NCBI GenBank assembly: GCA_022559845.1
Contig: CM040117.1
Span: 15,896,856 to 15,960,855 of the forward strand
DNA length: 64,000 bases
Reading direction: 5' to 3'
DNA from: Amorphophallus konjac
Lineage: Eukaryota; Streptophyta; Magnoliopsida; Alismatales; Araceae
This document shows positions 10,524-21,824 of the stretch, piece after piece (position 1 is the first letter of the stretch; every line of letters starts with the position of its first letter). A program made the position numbers and the translations under genes. Below the pieces are notes generated by a model. It saw only the letters and a program-made list of their open reading frames with translations. It had not been told where the DNA came from and did not search any database.

Positions 10524-12480
10524 TGTTGTGCATCCCTAGTTTTGATGATGACAATCCACAAATCATTGAGATACTCACTTAAACATGAGTAGAAATGTTC
10601 TCCAATTTATGAATCAATAAGAACTTCATTCTTCCATGAATCTAGGTACTGATGACATTGCAGGCAGTGGTAAAGTGATATTCACTCCAAGGGCTTCACT
10701 GATCAACAGTTTGATGGAAGAGATTGAGCGTCTTGATGCATGAAGCTTCAAGTCTGCACATCGGTAGCCAGTGCATGCATTATCTAGCAAGTCTATACAC
10801 TGGCACTGTTAAGCCTGTACATTGGTGGCCATGTCTCACTTGCATGCTCATCAAAGTCTGTACAATCCATCGCCTTCAGAATTACCAAGTCTATACAGCC
10901 TGCCTTCATGTTCAAAGTCTATACATCGACGTTGGGCATCAAAGTCTATACACTACTCACCGCCTCATTAAGCGTCTCACACTTGCAACTCTATACATCG
11001 CTGTTGAACTAAAGTCTATACAGCCGTTTCTTGAGCCAAAGTCTGTACATCGCTCGCATCTTCAAAGTCTACACATCCACAGTTGAACTCAAAGTCTGTA
11101 CAGCGTCAGCAACAGTGCTGCGTCTCATTTTTCCAAGTCTATACATTGGCAGTTGAACTGTAAAGTCTGCACATTGTACTTTGAAGCTTTTCAAGTCTGT
11201 ACAGCCATCAGTCTCTCCTACCATCTCAATTAAGCCTTGAAGTCTATACAGCGCACCGTCTCTTTAGCGTCTCATGTTGCGTCTCCTGAAAGTCTATACA
11301 ACGCCACATGCGTTTCTTCAAAGTCTGTACAGTCTCCACAGAATCTTCAAAGTCTACACACTCGTCTTCAAGTGAGCAAGTCTGTACATTGGTTCAAGCC
11401 ATTCAAAGTCTGTACACTCAGTTGCAAGCAACAGTAAAGTCTGTTCATTGGCGTGCTTAACAACACACAAGTATATACATCTGTTGCGTAAGGCCTGTCA
11501 AAGACTGGATAGAACCTATAGAAACTAATTCCGATCTGAAGGCCTAAAAATCTGGAAAGAAGTTGAAGATGGCATGTGGATAAAGGCGTGGAAGAATCTT
11601 CTGCTCGATCTGTTGCTGCATCTGTGGAAGACTTAGTCAACCCTGCAAATCGGATTGAAAGAGCTAAACAGTTTTCTGTTCTAAAAACCCGCAGAGAATC
11701 TGAGCGCTAATTTTTGAATGGCTCAAGCTTTGTTTCGCGCCAACTTTTGAAAGAGAGAAAGAGAAGGAAATAGAAGATATACAGATATCAAGAGTTAGAG
11801 GGAGTCGGTGTGCCACAAGAAAGAGTGGAGGAAACAGTATCTGAAAGAGAAGAGCAGGTCATGATCAAGCCCTAGTGTGCAGTCTTTGTAGCCGCAAGAA
11901 GATCTGCTGCTGAAGATAATGGGGATCCAACTGTGCAAGGGCTCAACCACCTGAAGGCTACCCAGCTCAGAGATCGTGATCTCAATGCGCCAGCAGCCCT
12001 ATGCACTTGGATTTGTCAAAACTCTGAAATTTCATATCTTCAGTTTAATGGTTCCTTATTTTTCTTAAATCAACTATTTCTTCTGATTGCATCAAGCTGT
12101 GAGGCAGCAGTGTCAAGCTGTAAGTCAACGTGTGTGCAAGCTGTGTGTCAGCGTGTGTACAAGCTATGAGGCAGCAGTGTTGATTGAGACAAGGGTCTCT
12201 TGGTAGTGAAGCCTCACTCAAGTTGAGTGAGGGGTGGATGTAAGTCTCGTGTAGAGACTGAACCACCTAAAAAGATCATCTTGCATGTGTGATGATTCTT
12301 GGTGTGACTGCTCTTGTTGCATATTAGTCTATAACCTTGATGCTTAAGTAGCTACACCATATTGAAACTCTAGTGTGCTGCATTAACTCTAGCAATAGTT
12401 CAAATAAAGTTGGAATAAATTGAAAAAGGGAGAAAGATCTATTCACCCCCCCTCTAGATCTATTCAATCCTCACACAACA
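10524..12480 (+). repeat. 3' LTR of copia A
   Basis: 1957-bp copy of 1309-3265 with about 36 substitutions by eye and no length change. Ends CACACAACA, followed by target duplication GGACC (12481-12485). A 237-codon ORF starting at 12420 merely runs out of the LTR into the Tat gene. Confidence 0.95.
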
Positions 12481-12485
12481 GGACC

Positions 12486-14657
12486 TTCTCACCCTGTACC
12501 ATGGAGCTGCAGTGCTACTCTGACTCAATGACAAACAACCACCAGTCCTCAACGACTGCAAGCCCATCAGCAGGGGATGAGGCAATCGACTTACCCCTCG
12601 AAATTACAACTGAGGTAGATTTGCTGGCAGAGCAATTCACACGGCCACTACCGGCTGAACCAGAGATTCCTGATGAAGCTCAGATGGGGCAGAATGAAGA
12701 GATCGAGGTCCTTGACCTCGAAGATGATATACCTAACTTTGTCGACCTCCAACCAGCACCCCCGGAGATAGAAGACGGAGGCCAAGCCACAGTTGATGAA
12801 TTGATAGAAGTTAACTTGGGAAATGAGGATGACCCCAGGCCAACCTTCCTCAGTGCCCAGTTACCTACTAAAGAGCAGAGGATGTACATCCAACTGCTAC
12901 AAGAATATCAGGATTGCTTTGCCTGGACCTACAAGGAAATGCCAGGACTGAGCCCTACAGTCTCACAGCATGAGCTAGCAATAAGCCCTGAAGCCGAACC
13001 GGTGAAGCAACCGCCGTGGCGCATGAGGCCAGAGACATCACTCAAATATGCAAAGAAGTTGACAAGCTCATTGATGTGGGCTTCGTCGAAGAAAACCAAT
13101 ATACCACGTGGCTGGCTAATATTGTACCCGTGAAGAAGAAGAATGGGTAGATCCGGATATGTGTTGACTTCCAAGATCTGAATAAAGCCTGCCCCAAAGA
13201 TGACTTTTCGGTGCCAATAACGGAGGTCATGATAGATGTAACAACACGCCATGAGGCCCTATCATTCATGGATGGGTCATCTGGCTATAACCAAATATGG
13301 ATCGCGGAACATGACCGGGTCCACACTGCCTTCCGAACTCCCAAAGGCATTTATCATTACAAGAGGATGCCATTCGGATTGAAGAACGCCGGCACAACTT
13401 ATCAGCGGGCGATGACTAGAATAATTGATGAGCTGCTCTACCATAAGGTCGAGTGCTACATAGATGACATGGTGGTCAAGACCAAAAGAAAGAAGACCAT
13501 CTGCAGGACCTCCGAGTTATCTTTCAGAGGCTAAGGCAGTTTGAATTGAAGATGAACCCTATGAAGTGTACCTTTGGAGTGTCAAGCGGAAAGTTCTTGG
13601 GCTTCATTGTCAGATATCGGGGGATTGAAATCGACCCCGTAAAGATCAAAGCAATTCAAGAATTACCCTCACCGAGGAACCTCTCTGAACTGAGATCTTT
13701 GCAAGGCCGCCTGGCATACATCTGGCAGTTTATATCCAACTTGTCAGGGCGATGCCAGCCCTTTCACAAGTTAATGATGAAAGATGTCCCCTTTTACTGG
13801 GATGAAGATTGCTAGACAGCCTTCGACAAGCTCAAAGACTATCTGAAGACTCCTCTAGTGCTGGGTGCACCGGTGAAAGGACGGCCGCTGGTTTTGTACA
13901 TAGCAGCCACATATAACTCCCTAGGGGCAATGCTAGTCCAGAATAATGAAGAAGGGAAAGAACAAGCCCTCTACTACCTCAGTCAAAGAATGGTCAGAAC
14001 TGAGGAGAGGTACACCTATATCGAGAAGATCTGCCTAGCACTGGTCTTCGCGGTTAAGAAGCTTTGACACTATATGCTGTCGCATGAAGTTAAGCTAATT
14101 TCCAAGGAAGATCCGCTTAAATATATCATGTCTCAACCAGCACTCAAAGGTCGCCTAGGCAAATGGGCAGTGATCCTCATGGAGTATGATATCTCCTACG
14201 TACCGCAAAGGGCCGTCAAGGGCCAGGCCATCGCAGACTTCTTTGCTGAACATCCAGTGCCTGGGGACTGCCCGCTAGAACCAGAGCTTCCTGAAGATGA
14301 AACCCTAGAGGTCGGCCAGGTGCGACCCTCTCTATGGCAGCTTCATTTCGACGACGCTTCAGGAATTGACACCTCAACAACTGGGTCAGCCAGAGTCAGA
14401 GCGGGGGCAGGCATAGTCCTGAAATCTCCAGAAGGAGAAGTCATATATACATCTTGTTCGATAAACAAGCCATGCACAAACAATGAAGCAGAATATGAAG
14501 CACTTATAATCGGGTTGCAGATTGCTCTATCCATGGAGATCCAGATGTTGGGAGCATTCGGAGATTCCATGCTAGTCATAAAACAGCTGGAAGGAGAGTT
14601 CGACATGTGGAAGCAAGAGCTCCTCCCTTACTATCAGCTGCCACTCCGCCTGATGGC
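12486..14657 (+). pseudogene. Ty3/gypsy Tat-lineage pol remnant: linker, RT, RNase H, start of archaeal RNase H
   Basis: Continuation of the gene interrupted at 1308. The linker leads into EEYQDCFAWTYKEMPGL (about 12900), RT with DLNKACPKDDF (about 13178) and YIDDMVV (13457-13477), RNase H (VLYIAATYNSLGAML, about 13890) and the N-terminal half of a second, archaeal-type RNase H (AGAGIVLKSPEGE, NNEAEYEALIIGLQ, about 14400-14530). The second RNase H is diagnostic of the Tat clade. Breaks: frame change near 13030, stop near 13148, frame change near 13500, TAG 13813-13815 and TGA 14065-14067. It ends at 14657 inside the archaeal RNase H where the copia B array begins; the integrase must lie beyond the right edge. 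Confidence 0.9.
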
Positions 14658-14874
14658 TGTTGTGACCCCTCTATGTTGATGATGTTGACACTTGCTTTAT
14701 TTCATTGGCAACATCATTGTTTTGAATGATTGGCAACTGCTCTTGCTATGATGAAATTGCTCTATCAGATTGACTATGTGTTCTTTGCATTTCATACACT
14801 GATGTTTGCATTTCTCACTGTCATGGGTCGACGCATCCTCTGATGGGTCGACTCCTTTAGCAGACTTGTTTAGA

Positions 14875-15700
14875 TTGAGTCTATACACTGGAAACTCTTC
14901 TATCGATTGAGTCTATACATTGTGCATGTTAGATAAAGTCTATACAGCGTCAGTCGCATGCATGTATTAGGCTCAGTGTGTACAGCGTCAACGCATTTCA
15001 CTGGCTCATGTTACAGCGTCAACGCACTAAGTCTGTACACTTGATTCACCTTTGAATTGGTCAAGTGTGTACATTCCTTCACTGTAGCTTTCACGTATCA
15101 AAGTCTACACATCGTGAAAGACTATTCATTCTTCACTGACTTTCGTTCAAGGCAAAGTCTATACATTGGAGTCTTTCCCTACGTTTCTTAAGTGAAGTCT
15201 GTACATTTGTTTCTGAAGCCTGAAGTCTATACACTTCAGCCTATTCCTACGATCAATGCTTTAGCTACACTCAAGTCTGTACAATGGCTTCGCTTCATCA
15301 AGTCTGTACATCGGTCTTTTAGCAAGTCAGAACATCCACAGTGAAACTTGAAGTCTGCACATTGGTCTTCGAATTCAAAGTTTGTACATTGGGCTTTCAC
15401 ATGAAGTATGTACATCCGTTCGTTATGCATCGTTATCAAGTCTGTACAGCCACTCTTTGAGCATCAAGTATATACATTGGTATTGGGTGAGCATAGTCAA
15501 GTCTGTACACTGCACTCGAGTCCGTTGTCTTCAGTAAAGTCTATACATTGGCATCGATCTTCACCTTGAGTATGTACAGTGGCTGCTTCATATAGGAAGT
15601 ATGTACAGCCGTTGCCTCTTCATATAAAGTGTATACTTTGGGCAAGTCTGTACACTGGTTTTCCTTCTTATGAAGCCTTTATATTCACTAAGTCTACACA
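14875..15700 (+). repeat. AAGTCTRTACA motif array, left copia B LTR
   Basis: More than twenty copies of AAGTCTATACA/AAGTCTGTACA and near variants at irregular spacing, the same motif as in the copia A LTR. The corresponding array in the next LTR is 23845-24680. Some copies are prefixed by GAGTC or AAGTGT. GCGTCAACGC motifs begin to appear near 14985. Confidence 0.82.
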
Positions 15701-15734
15701 CTGTCTTCAGATGATGACAACAATGAAGAACAGG

Positions 15735-16135
15735 GTCGACGCTGGGAATTCAATGCGTCCACGCTTCAGTTGAAGAGGATTTCAGAGCTTCACCTGGCTG
15801 CGTCAACTCCATGCTACAGCAGCGTCGACGCAGTAGTTAATAAGGCAGAGTCCATAGCTCACTAGAATACTGCAGTGCGTCAACGCCATTGCAAGACAGC
15901 GTCCACGTAGCAATTGAGTCTGATATACATTCAGCTCTAGAACACCACTGCGTCAACGCTATGGATTAGCAGCGTCGACGCAGCACGGCTATCTGCCGAA
16001 GACCTTGATCACTGGATTGCCGATGCGTTAACGCAGCTGGCTGATGGAGTCAACGCATCAGACTTGAGTTTCGTAGGAAGAAGATATCAGAAGGCTGCGT
16101 CAACTCCTTGGAGCAAGAGGGTTGACGCCATCTAA
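15735..16135 (+). repeat. GCGTYRACGC palindrome-like array, left copia B LTR
   Basis: Around a dozen copies of GCGTCGACGC, GCGTCAACGC, GCGTTAACGC and GCGTCCACGC spaced 15-60 bp apart. GCGTCGACGC is a perfect 10-bp palindrome; the CA and TG centre versions are what deamination of its central CpG would give. The array is repeated at 24712-25110. The same motif dominates the copia C LTRs. Confidence 0.82.
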
Positions 16136-16159
16136 TTCCAGTTGCTGAGCACGTTAAGG

Positions 16160-16304
16160 CACGTGATCCGAGGATAAGAACAGTGTCCAGATGAGGACAC
16201 GTGTACTGACAGCCTGCTGGATGCTGCCACGTGGTCCGAATTCTTAGGGCGGGAACTGTGGAAGCCACACACGCCCTGGCTGCTGCTGCTGCTGCTATAT
16301 ATAC
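16160..16304 (+). promoter_or_regulatory. LTR promoter of copia B: three G-boxes and TATA box
   Basis: CACGTG at 16160-16165, 16198-16203 and 16228-16233, then CTATATATAC at 16295-16304. CACGTG is the core bound by plant bZIP and bHLH factors. The extended string CACGTGATCCGAGG is identical in the copia C LTR, also upstream of a TATATATA box, so the promoter layout is shared between families. The transcript start would be about 30 bp downstream. Confidence 0.7.
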
Positions 16305-16330
16305 ATGCCTTCTTCCACAGAAGAAGAGAG

Positions 16331-16520
16331 ATCGAAGAGAAGGATAGAAAGTCTATACAGCCACAGCAAGGCTCCTTCGATCCACAGAGAGAAAAGAGAG
16401 AAGAAGAAGAAAAAGAGAGAGGAAGAGATCGAAGAGAAGGATAGAAAGTCTATACAGCCACAGCAAGGCTCCTTCGATCCACAGAGAGAAAAGAGAGAAG
16501 AAGAAGAAATAGAGAAGAAG
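16331..16520 (+). repeat. 97-bp tandem duplication in copia B leader
   Basis: The block starting ATCGAAGAGAAGG at 16331 recurs at 16428, with the same inner AGTCTATACAGCC and CTTCGATCC. The homologous LTR at 23628 has only one copy, so the duplication arose in this LTR. Confidence 0.85.
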
Positions 16521-16900
16521 AAGAAAAAGAGAGAGGAAGAGATCGAGAGAGATTGAGTTGAGAGAGAGCTGATTGAGAGTGAAAGTGAGAGAGTTTATAT
16601 CTCAGTCTCGTGGTTCAAAACTAGAGCTGAGCTTTGATCTTTAGAGCTACATTATTTTTGGGTTTTGCTTTTTCGTTTTGATTCTGTCTTTTCACTTCTG
16701 AACATTGTTTCTTCAAGCTGTGCGTCAGCGGTTGTAGTGGTAGTCTCCACTGGACGGGTTAAGCTGTATTTTCTCAGCGGTTGCAGAGGATCAAATCCTC
16801 TGGTCGGCAAGCTGTAGTGCCCAGCGAAGCTGTGTATCAGCGGGTTATTTGGCCAAGCTGTAAAGCCCAGCGGACGCAAGCTGTGCTGCGCAGCAGGAAG

Positions 16901-16949
16901 CCATACTCGGTTGAGTGTGGGGTGGACGTAGGTCGTTGACCGAACCACC
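16901..16949 (+). promoter_or_regulatory. Conserved leader RNA structure, copia B left LTR
   Basis: CCATACTC (16901-16908) pairs with GAGTGTGG (16913-16920), with one wobble. GGTGG (16921-16925) pairs with CCACC (16945-16949), enclosing GGTC/GACC (16931-16934, 16938-16941). It is homologous in position and layout to copia A 2997-3052. Hairpins AGTGG/CCACT and AGAGGAT/ATCCTCT precede it (about 16735-16802). The copy in the next LTR is near 25812-25860. Confidence 0.6.
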
Positions 16950-17245
16950 TAAAAATTGTGTGTGCAGTGTGTTTGTGTTTTTGTGTGATCTGTGTGCGAT
17001 GAGAATTCTTGCTTAGCTTATTTGGTTGCATCGCTTATGGTCATGTCTAGCTTTCGATATATAGATATGGTGAATGGCTTTCATGGGTCGACCTTTTGCT
17101 TAGCATTCTTCGTTTAGCTTAACTGATGTTTGCCTAAATTCCGCTTTAGAACTTACAGTAGTTTTAAATTAGGCAAGTTGATCTATTCACCCGCCTCTAG
17201 ATCCACACTTAGTGGAGATAGACTGCGTCCATCTAACCCAACACT

Positions 17246-17258
17246 TGGTATCAGAGCC
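17246..17258 (+). other. Primer binding site, copia B1
   Basis: TGGTATCAGAGCC, two bases after the LTR end, complementary to initiator Met tRNA. Confidence 0.93.
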
Positions 17259-17302
17259 TAACTCTTCTGTAGGGACTCATCGCCCGAAGAAAATAGGCAG
17301 AG

Positions 17303-18790
17303 ATGGATGCTCGAGGGATGATTGCCGAAGGTCACTCAACAACGAAGCCCCCATTCTTTGATGGATCAAACTACGCATACTAGAAGAACCGTATGCAAGT
17401 GTTCCTCAGGGCTAAGGATTATGAGATTTGGAAGATTGTCAGCAAGGGACCTTATGACCTGTCCCCGAATGAAGATGTATGGACCAAGGAGGAGATCAGA
17501 TGGTCCACGCTGAATTGGAGTGCTATAAATGCTATCCAGTGCGCTCTGCATCCTACAGAATTCTCCCGTGTGTCTGCTTGCAAATCAGCTAAGGAGATGT
17601 GGGATGCGCTGGAAGTAATTCATGAAGGTACATCTCAAGTAAGAGAGCAGAAGGCCAATCTTCTTGTATCAGAGTATGAAGCCTTCAAGATGAAGCAGAA
17701 CGAGTCCATCAACGAAATGTACGCTCGGCTGACTGTCATAACCAATGGCCTTAGAGATTTTGGGAAACCTCAGACAGAGTATGATGTAGTGAGGAAAATT
17801 CTGCGCTCCCTGACTCCCATTTGGCACACCAAAGCAACAGTGATGGAGGAGTCAAGGGACTTGCGTAATACTAAAGCGGATGAGCTGATTGGCTCACTAA
17901 TGGCATATGAGATAAACATGCCAAGGACAGATGAAGCCGAGAGGAAGAAGAAGCCGATAGCGCTGAAGGCTAGTTCCAGCAAATCAACAAAATCCAGCTC
18001 CAGCAGCTCTTCATCATCAGAGGAGAGCCTAAATGAAGAAGAAGATGTGACTCGATCTGAGATAGCCATGATGACTAGAGAGTTCAGGCGATTTCTCAGA
18101 AAGGGAGCAGGACGGTTCGGCCAGAAGAAATACAATGGTGGCCGAAAGGATAAAAGGTATAAATCTAAATCTGCAAAGAAAAATGAAGCTAATGTCTGTT
18201 ATCAATGCAGGAAACCAGGGCATCTGAAAGCTGACTGTCCAGACAATCAGAAACATAAGGACAGGTCAAAGAAGAAAACCAAGAAGGGAAGAGCTATGAT
18301 CAGCACATGGAGTGATGAAGATGAAGGCTCTTTCAGCAGCAGCTCAGATAGTGAAGCCGAATCTGAACAGCCCATTTGCCTTATGGCAACAAGCTCCGAA
18401 GATAGAGAGGAGGACACAGATGAGGTAATCACTAGATTTGAAAACTTCACAATTGTTGATTCGGTAGATGCTTATCATGACATAGCTGATAGAGCTGATG
18501 ATATTAGAAAAGAGAATAGGCATCTTAGAAGAAAAATCAATTCCATGCAAAATGATAAAATTCTATCTGATAAAATTGCATGTTTGGAATCTGAAAATGA
18601 TAAACTGAAACTCACATGCTCTGAAGTAGAGGACATCAAAAGTGAGTTAAAGGTTTCTAGGGAAGAGAATCTAAGTCTTGAAAATGAAATTGATGAATGG
18701 AAGCTGAAGATTCAAAAATGTGAAAGTGAAGTAAAAATCAACTCTGAAAAATGTGAAGTTGTCCTCAATGTCAACAATGACCGAAGATAA
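17303..18790 (+). pseudogene. gag: gag of copia B1, nonsense codon and truncated 3' end
   Basis: Start ATG 17303 (MDARGMIAEGHS), the same as in B2 at 26215. TAG at 17381-17383 replaces the tryptophan codon of AYWKNRM (TGG in B2). The capsid-like region follows, then a serine-rich stretch (about 17990-18030), an intact zinc knuckle CYQCRKPGHLKADC (about 18195-18240), acidic spacer and coiled coil. A 1046-bp deletion relative to B2 then joins late gag to the pol region in another frame, so gag stops after NVNNDRR at 18790. It has lost the C-terminal region ending in WVPN.ST that A, B2 and C share. Confidence 0.9.
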
Positions 18791-21700
18791 GGCCAAATTT
18801 TGCATGTTGACTGAGAAAGTAGAAGGCCTTGTCACCTTTGGAAGCAACACAAAGGGTAGGATTATCGGATCAGGTAAGGTAGGTAAGTGTTCTACCTGCT
18901 GTATTGATGATGTTATGCTGGTTGAAGGGTTAGCCTATAATCTACTTAGCATCAGCCAGTTATGTGATAAAGGTTACAATGTTTTATTTAATTCTCAATG
19001 CTGCAAGGTTTTTGAACCTAATTCTGATATTGTCAAATTTTCTGGAAAAAGAATAAATAATACTTACATGATAAATTTAGATGAAATTCAACACACTAAC
19101 CTTTGCCTTACTGCCAGTAGAAAAGACATAGCATTTTTATGACATCGTAGGTTAGGTCATGCTAGCTACACTGTTTTGCACAAATTAAATAAGCATGGCA
19201 TGGTTAGAGGACTTCCTGAAGTCTCATTCAAGAAAGAAAATAAAATCTGTGATGCATGCACTCAATCAAAGATAACTAGAAAGTCATTTAAGTCTAGAAC
19301 TGAAAATCTGTCTTCCAAACCCTATGAGCTGATACATATGGACCTTTTTGGGCCAACTAGATCTGTCAGCCTATCAGGGAGGAGGTATGGGTTTGTCATG
19401 GTAGATGACTTTTCTAGGTATACTTGGGTTTATTTCTTATCTAATAAGAGTGATGCTTTCTCTGAATTTCAAGAGTTTTATGATAAGACAAATCAGAAAA
19501 TTGAAAACATTTTGTCTGATCATGGAGGTGAGTTTGAAAACTCACAATTTGATGAATTATGCAGGTCAAATGGAATCAACCACAGGTACTCCTCACCAAG
19601 GACACCTGAGCAGAATAGAGTTGTGGAGAGAAGGAACAGAACCCTAGTGGAAATGGGTCGTACACTCCTTGTCGAAGGTGGTCTACCAAGGAAATTTTGG
19701 GCTGAAGCAGTGAACACTGCCTGTTATGTAATTAACAGAGCCATGGTAAGACCTTCTACCCAGCAAACACCATATGAGATCTTAAAAGGTAAGAAACCTT
19801 CTATTGCTCACTTCAAGGTCTTTGGTTGTAAATGTTTCATTCACATAAATGATAAGAAGGACCTTGATAAATTTGAACCTAAAGGAGAACCAGGAATTTT
19901 TCTTGGCTATTCTGAAAACACCCTAGCATACAGAGTGTACTATCTGAACTCTAAGACTGTTGAAGAATCTCCACACATAGTTTTTGATGAATCCTTAGTA
20001 AATTCTAATGTTGGTCAATGCAGGAATGAAAACAATGGTGAAATTCTGAAGGAAGGAGATCCTGCAGACAAATCCGAGGATGAAGAAGGACATAAAGAGC
20101 TTAATGAAGAGGAGCCTACAGTTCAGGGGGAGGTAAATCAAGTTCATGATAGTCCAATTGTAAATATTAGATATCTCAAGGATCATCCTGTAGATTATGT
20201 TATTGGAAATCTGCATGACCCTCCTAGGACTAGAGGCCACTTAAGAATTCAACATGAACTGAATGCTTATGCTTTTGTATCAAACACAGAACCCAAGTCC
20301 ATTGACTGTGCTCTCCAAGATGTGCATTGGATTAATGTCATGCATGAGGAGCTCAATCAATTTGACAGGAATAAGGTGTGGTTTTTGGTTCCACCTCCTG
20401 ATCATGAAACAGTCATAGGGACTAAATGGGTATTTAGAAACAAAACTGATGAAGCAGGGAATGTTACTACAAATAAAGCCAGACTTGTAGCTCAGGGGTA
20501 CAATCAGGAATTTGGAATAGACTTTGAAGAGTCTTTTGCCCCTGTAGCTAGGTTAGAAGCAATAAGAATTTTATTGTCTTATGCATGTTCCCTAGGAATA
20601 AATCTTCAACAGATGGATGTGAAATCTGCTTTTCTAAATGGGAAAATTAATGAGGATGTATATGTGAGACAGCCTCCTGGGTTTGAATATTTGGATTTCC
20701 CTAATCATGTTTACAAGCTCAATAAAGCTCTCTATGGTTTAAAGCAAGCTCCTAGAGCTTGGTCTGACAGGTTGAGCAAATTTCTCACCGACAAGAACTT
20801 CACAAGAGGTATAGTTGATCAAACATTGTTTACCAAGGTAAGCCATCCAGATATTCATATCATTCAGATTTATGTGGATGACATTGTGTTTGGGTCAACT
20901 AACCCCAAATTATGTGAGGAATTCTCTCAAATAATGACTGATGAATTTGAAATGAGCTCAATGGGTGAGCTCAAACTATTTCTTGGACTGCAGGTTACAC
21001 AAACAGAAGATGGCACCTTCATCTCTCAGTCCAAGTATGTAAAGAACTTATTGAAGAAGTACAAAATGGACAACCTCAAGGAAATAGCTACTCCAATGTG
21101 TACCTCAACCAGTTTGGATGAAGATTCTAAAGGTAAACCTGTGGACCAAAGGCTATACAGAGGTATGATCGGATCTCTTCTCTATCTTACAGCATCTAGG
21201 CCTGATATACAATTTGCTGTGTGTTTATGCTCTAGATTTCAGGCCAGTCCTAAAGAAACTCACTTTAAAGCTGTGAAAAGGATGTTTAGGTATTTACTAG
21301 GCACCCAAGAACTAGGTCTCTGGTATCCTGCTAAGTGTGAGTTAGAGCTTCTAGCCTACACTGATGCAGACTATGCTGGGTGTCGAGTAGATAGAGAAAG
21401 CACCAGTGGCTACTGTCAATTCCTTGGTGGCTGTCTAGTGTCTTGGGCATCTAAGAAGCAACACACTGTAGCATTATCCACAGCTGAAGCTGAGTATGTT
21501 GCAGCATGTAATTGTGCAGCCCAAGTACTTTGGATTAAGCACCAACTGGCTGATTATCAGATAAATCTGAGATGCATACCACTTTTATGTGATAATACTA
21601 GTGCTATATGCCTTGCTAAAAATCCTGTTCACCATTCTAGGACTAAGCATATAGAGATAAAACATCATTTTCTTAGAGATGCTGTAAATAAAAATGAGAT

Positions 21701-21824
21701 TGAAATGAATTTCATAGAAACTGAAAAATAAATTGCTGATATTTTTACTAAGCCTCTTGGGAATGAAAATTTTAAGTTTCTTAGAAGAGAACTTAGCTTA
21801 TGTAAATTTCAGCATGATGAATGA
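18777..21824 (+). pseudogene. pol: pol of copia B1, protease removed
   Basis: The reading frame restarts at the deletion junction (MTEDKAKF, 18777) and lacks the protease DSG motif. Beyond that it is well preserved: integrase zinc region, DDE core ([28 protein letters not shown]), RT ([28 protein letters not shown] near 20870) and RNase H ([42 protein letters not shown]). Only two nonsense codons interrupt it: TGA 19140-19142 (TGG in B2) and TAA 21729-21731 (CAA elsewhere). Ends TGA 21822-21824. Without protease it could move only with proteins from another copy. Confidence 0.9.

Larger units (their letters stand above)
1309..12480 (+). mobile_element. Copia A: complete Sirevirus-type Ty1/copia element, degenerate
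   Basis: A full-length 11,172-bp element. LTRs begin TGTTG and end CAACA. The 5' LTR is 1309-3265 and the 3' LTR 10524-12480, both 1957 bp. The flanking duplication GGACC lies at 1304-1308 and 12481-12485. Primer site TGGTATCAGAGC follows the 5' LTR by two bases and a polypurine tract abuts the 3' LTR. Order gag, PR, INT, RT, RNase H is that of copia. Long Gag with coiled coil, several AAGGGGGAG tracts after pol and a long 3' non-coding region place it with Sireviruses (inference from family knowledge). By eye the LTRs differ at about three dozen sites (roughly 2 percent) without indels, so insertion is not very recent. Gag and pol carry several nonsense codons and one frameshift. Confidence 0.95.
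14658..17243 (+). repeat. Left LTR of copia B array
   Basis: 2586 bp, starting TGTTGTGACCCC and ending CCCAACA. In order: AAGTCTRTACA array (about 14875-15700), GCGTYRACGC array (about 15735-16135), three CACGTG boxes and a TATA box (16160-16304), GA-rich leader with a 97-bp duplication, hairpins and a conserved leader structure (16901-16949), and a pyrimidine block near the end. The homologous LTR at 23628 is 2528 bp; part of the difference is the duplication. Confidence 0.94.

Noticed and set aside
12420..13133. 237-codon ORF starting in the 3' LTR of copia A
   Set aside because: It is a junction artefact: LTR end read into the Tat linker. Only the part after 12486 is coding in origin.
14875..15700. 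CRISPR-like look of short repeats with unique spacers
   Set aside because: Repeats are only 11 bp, spacing is irregular, no cas genes, and the setting is a plant LTR.
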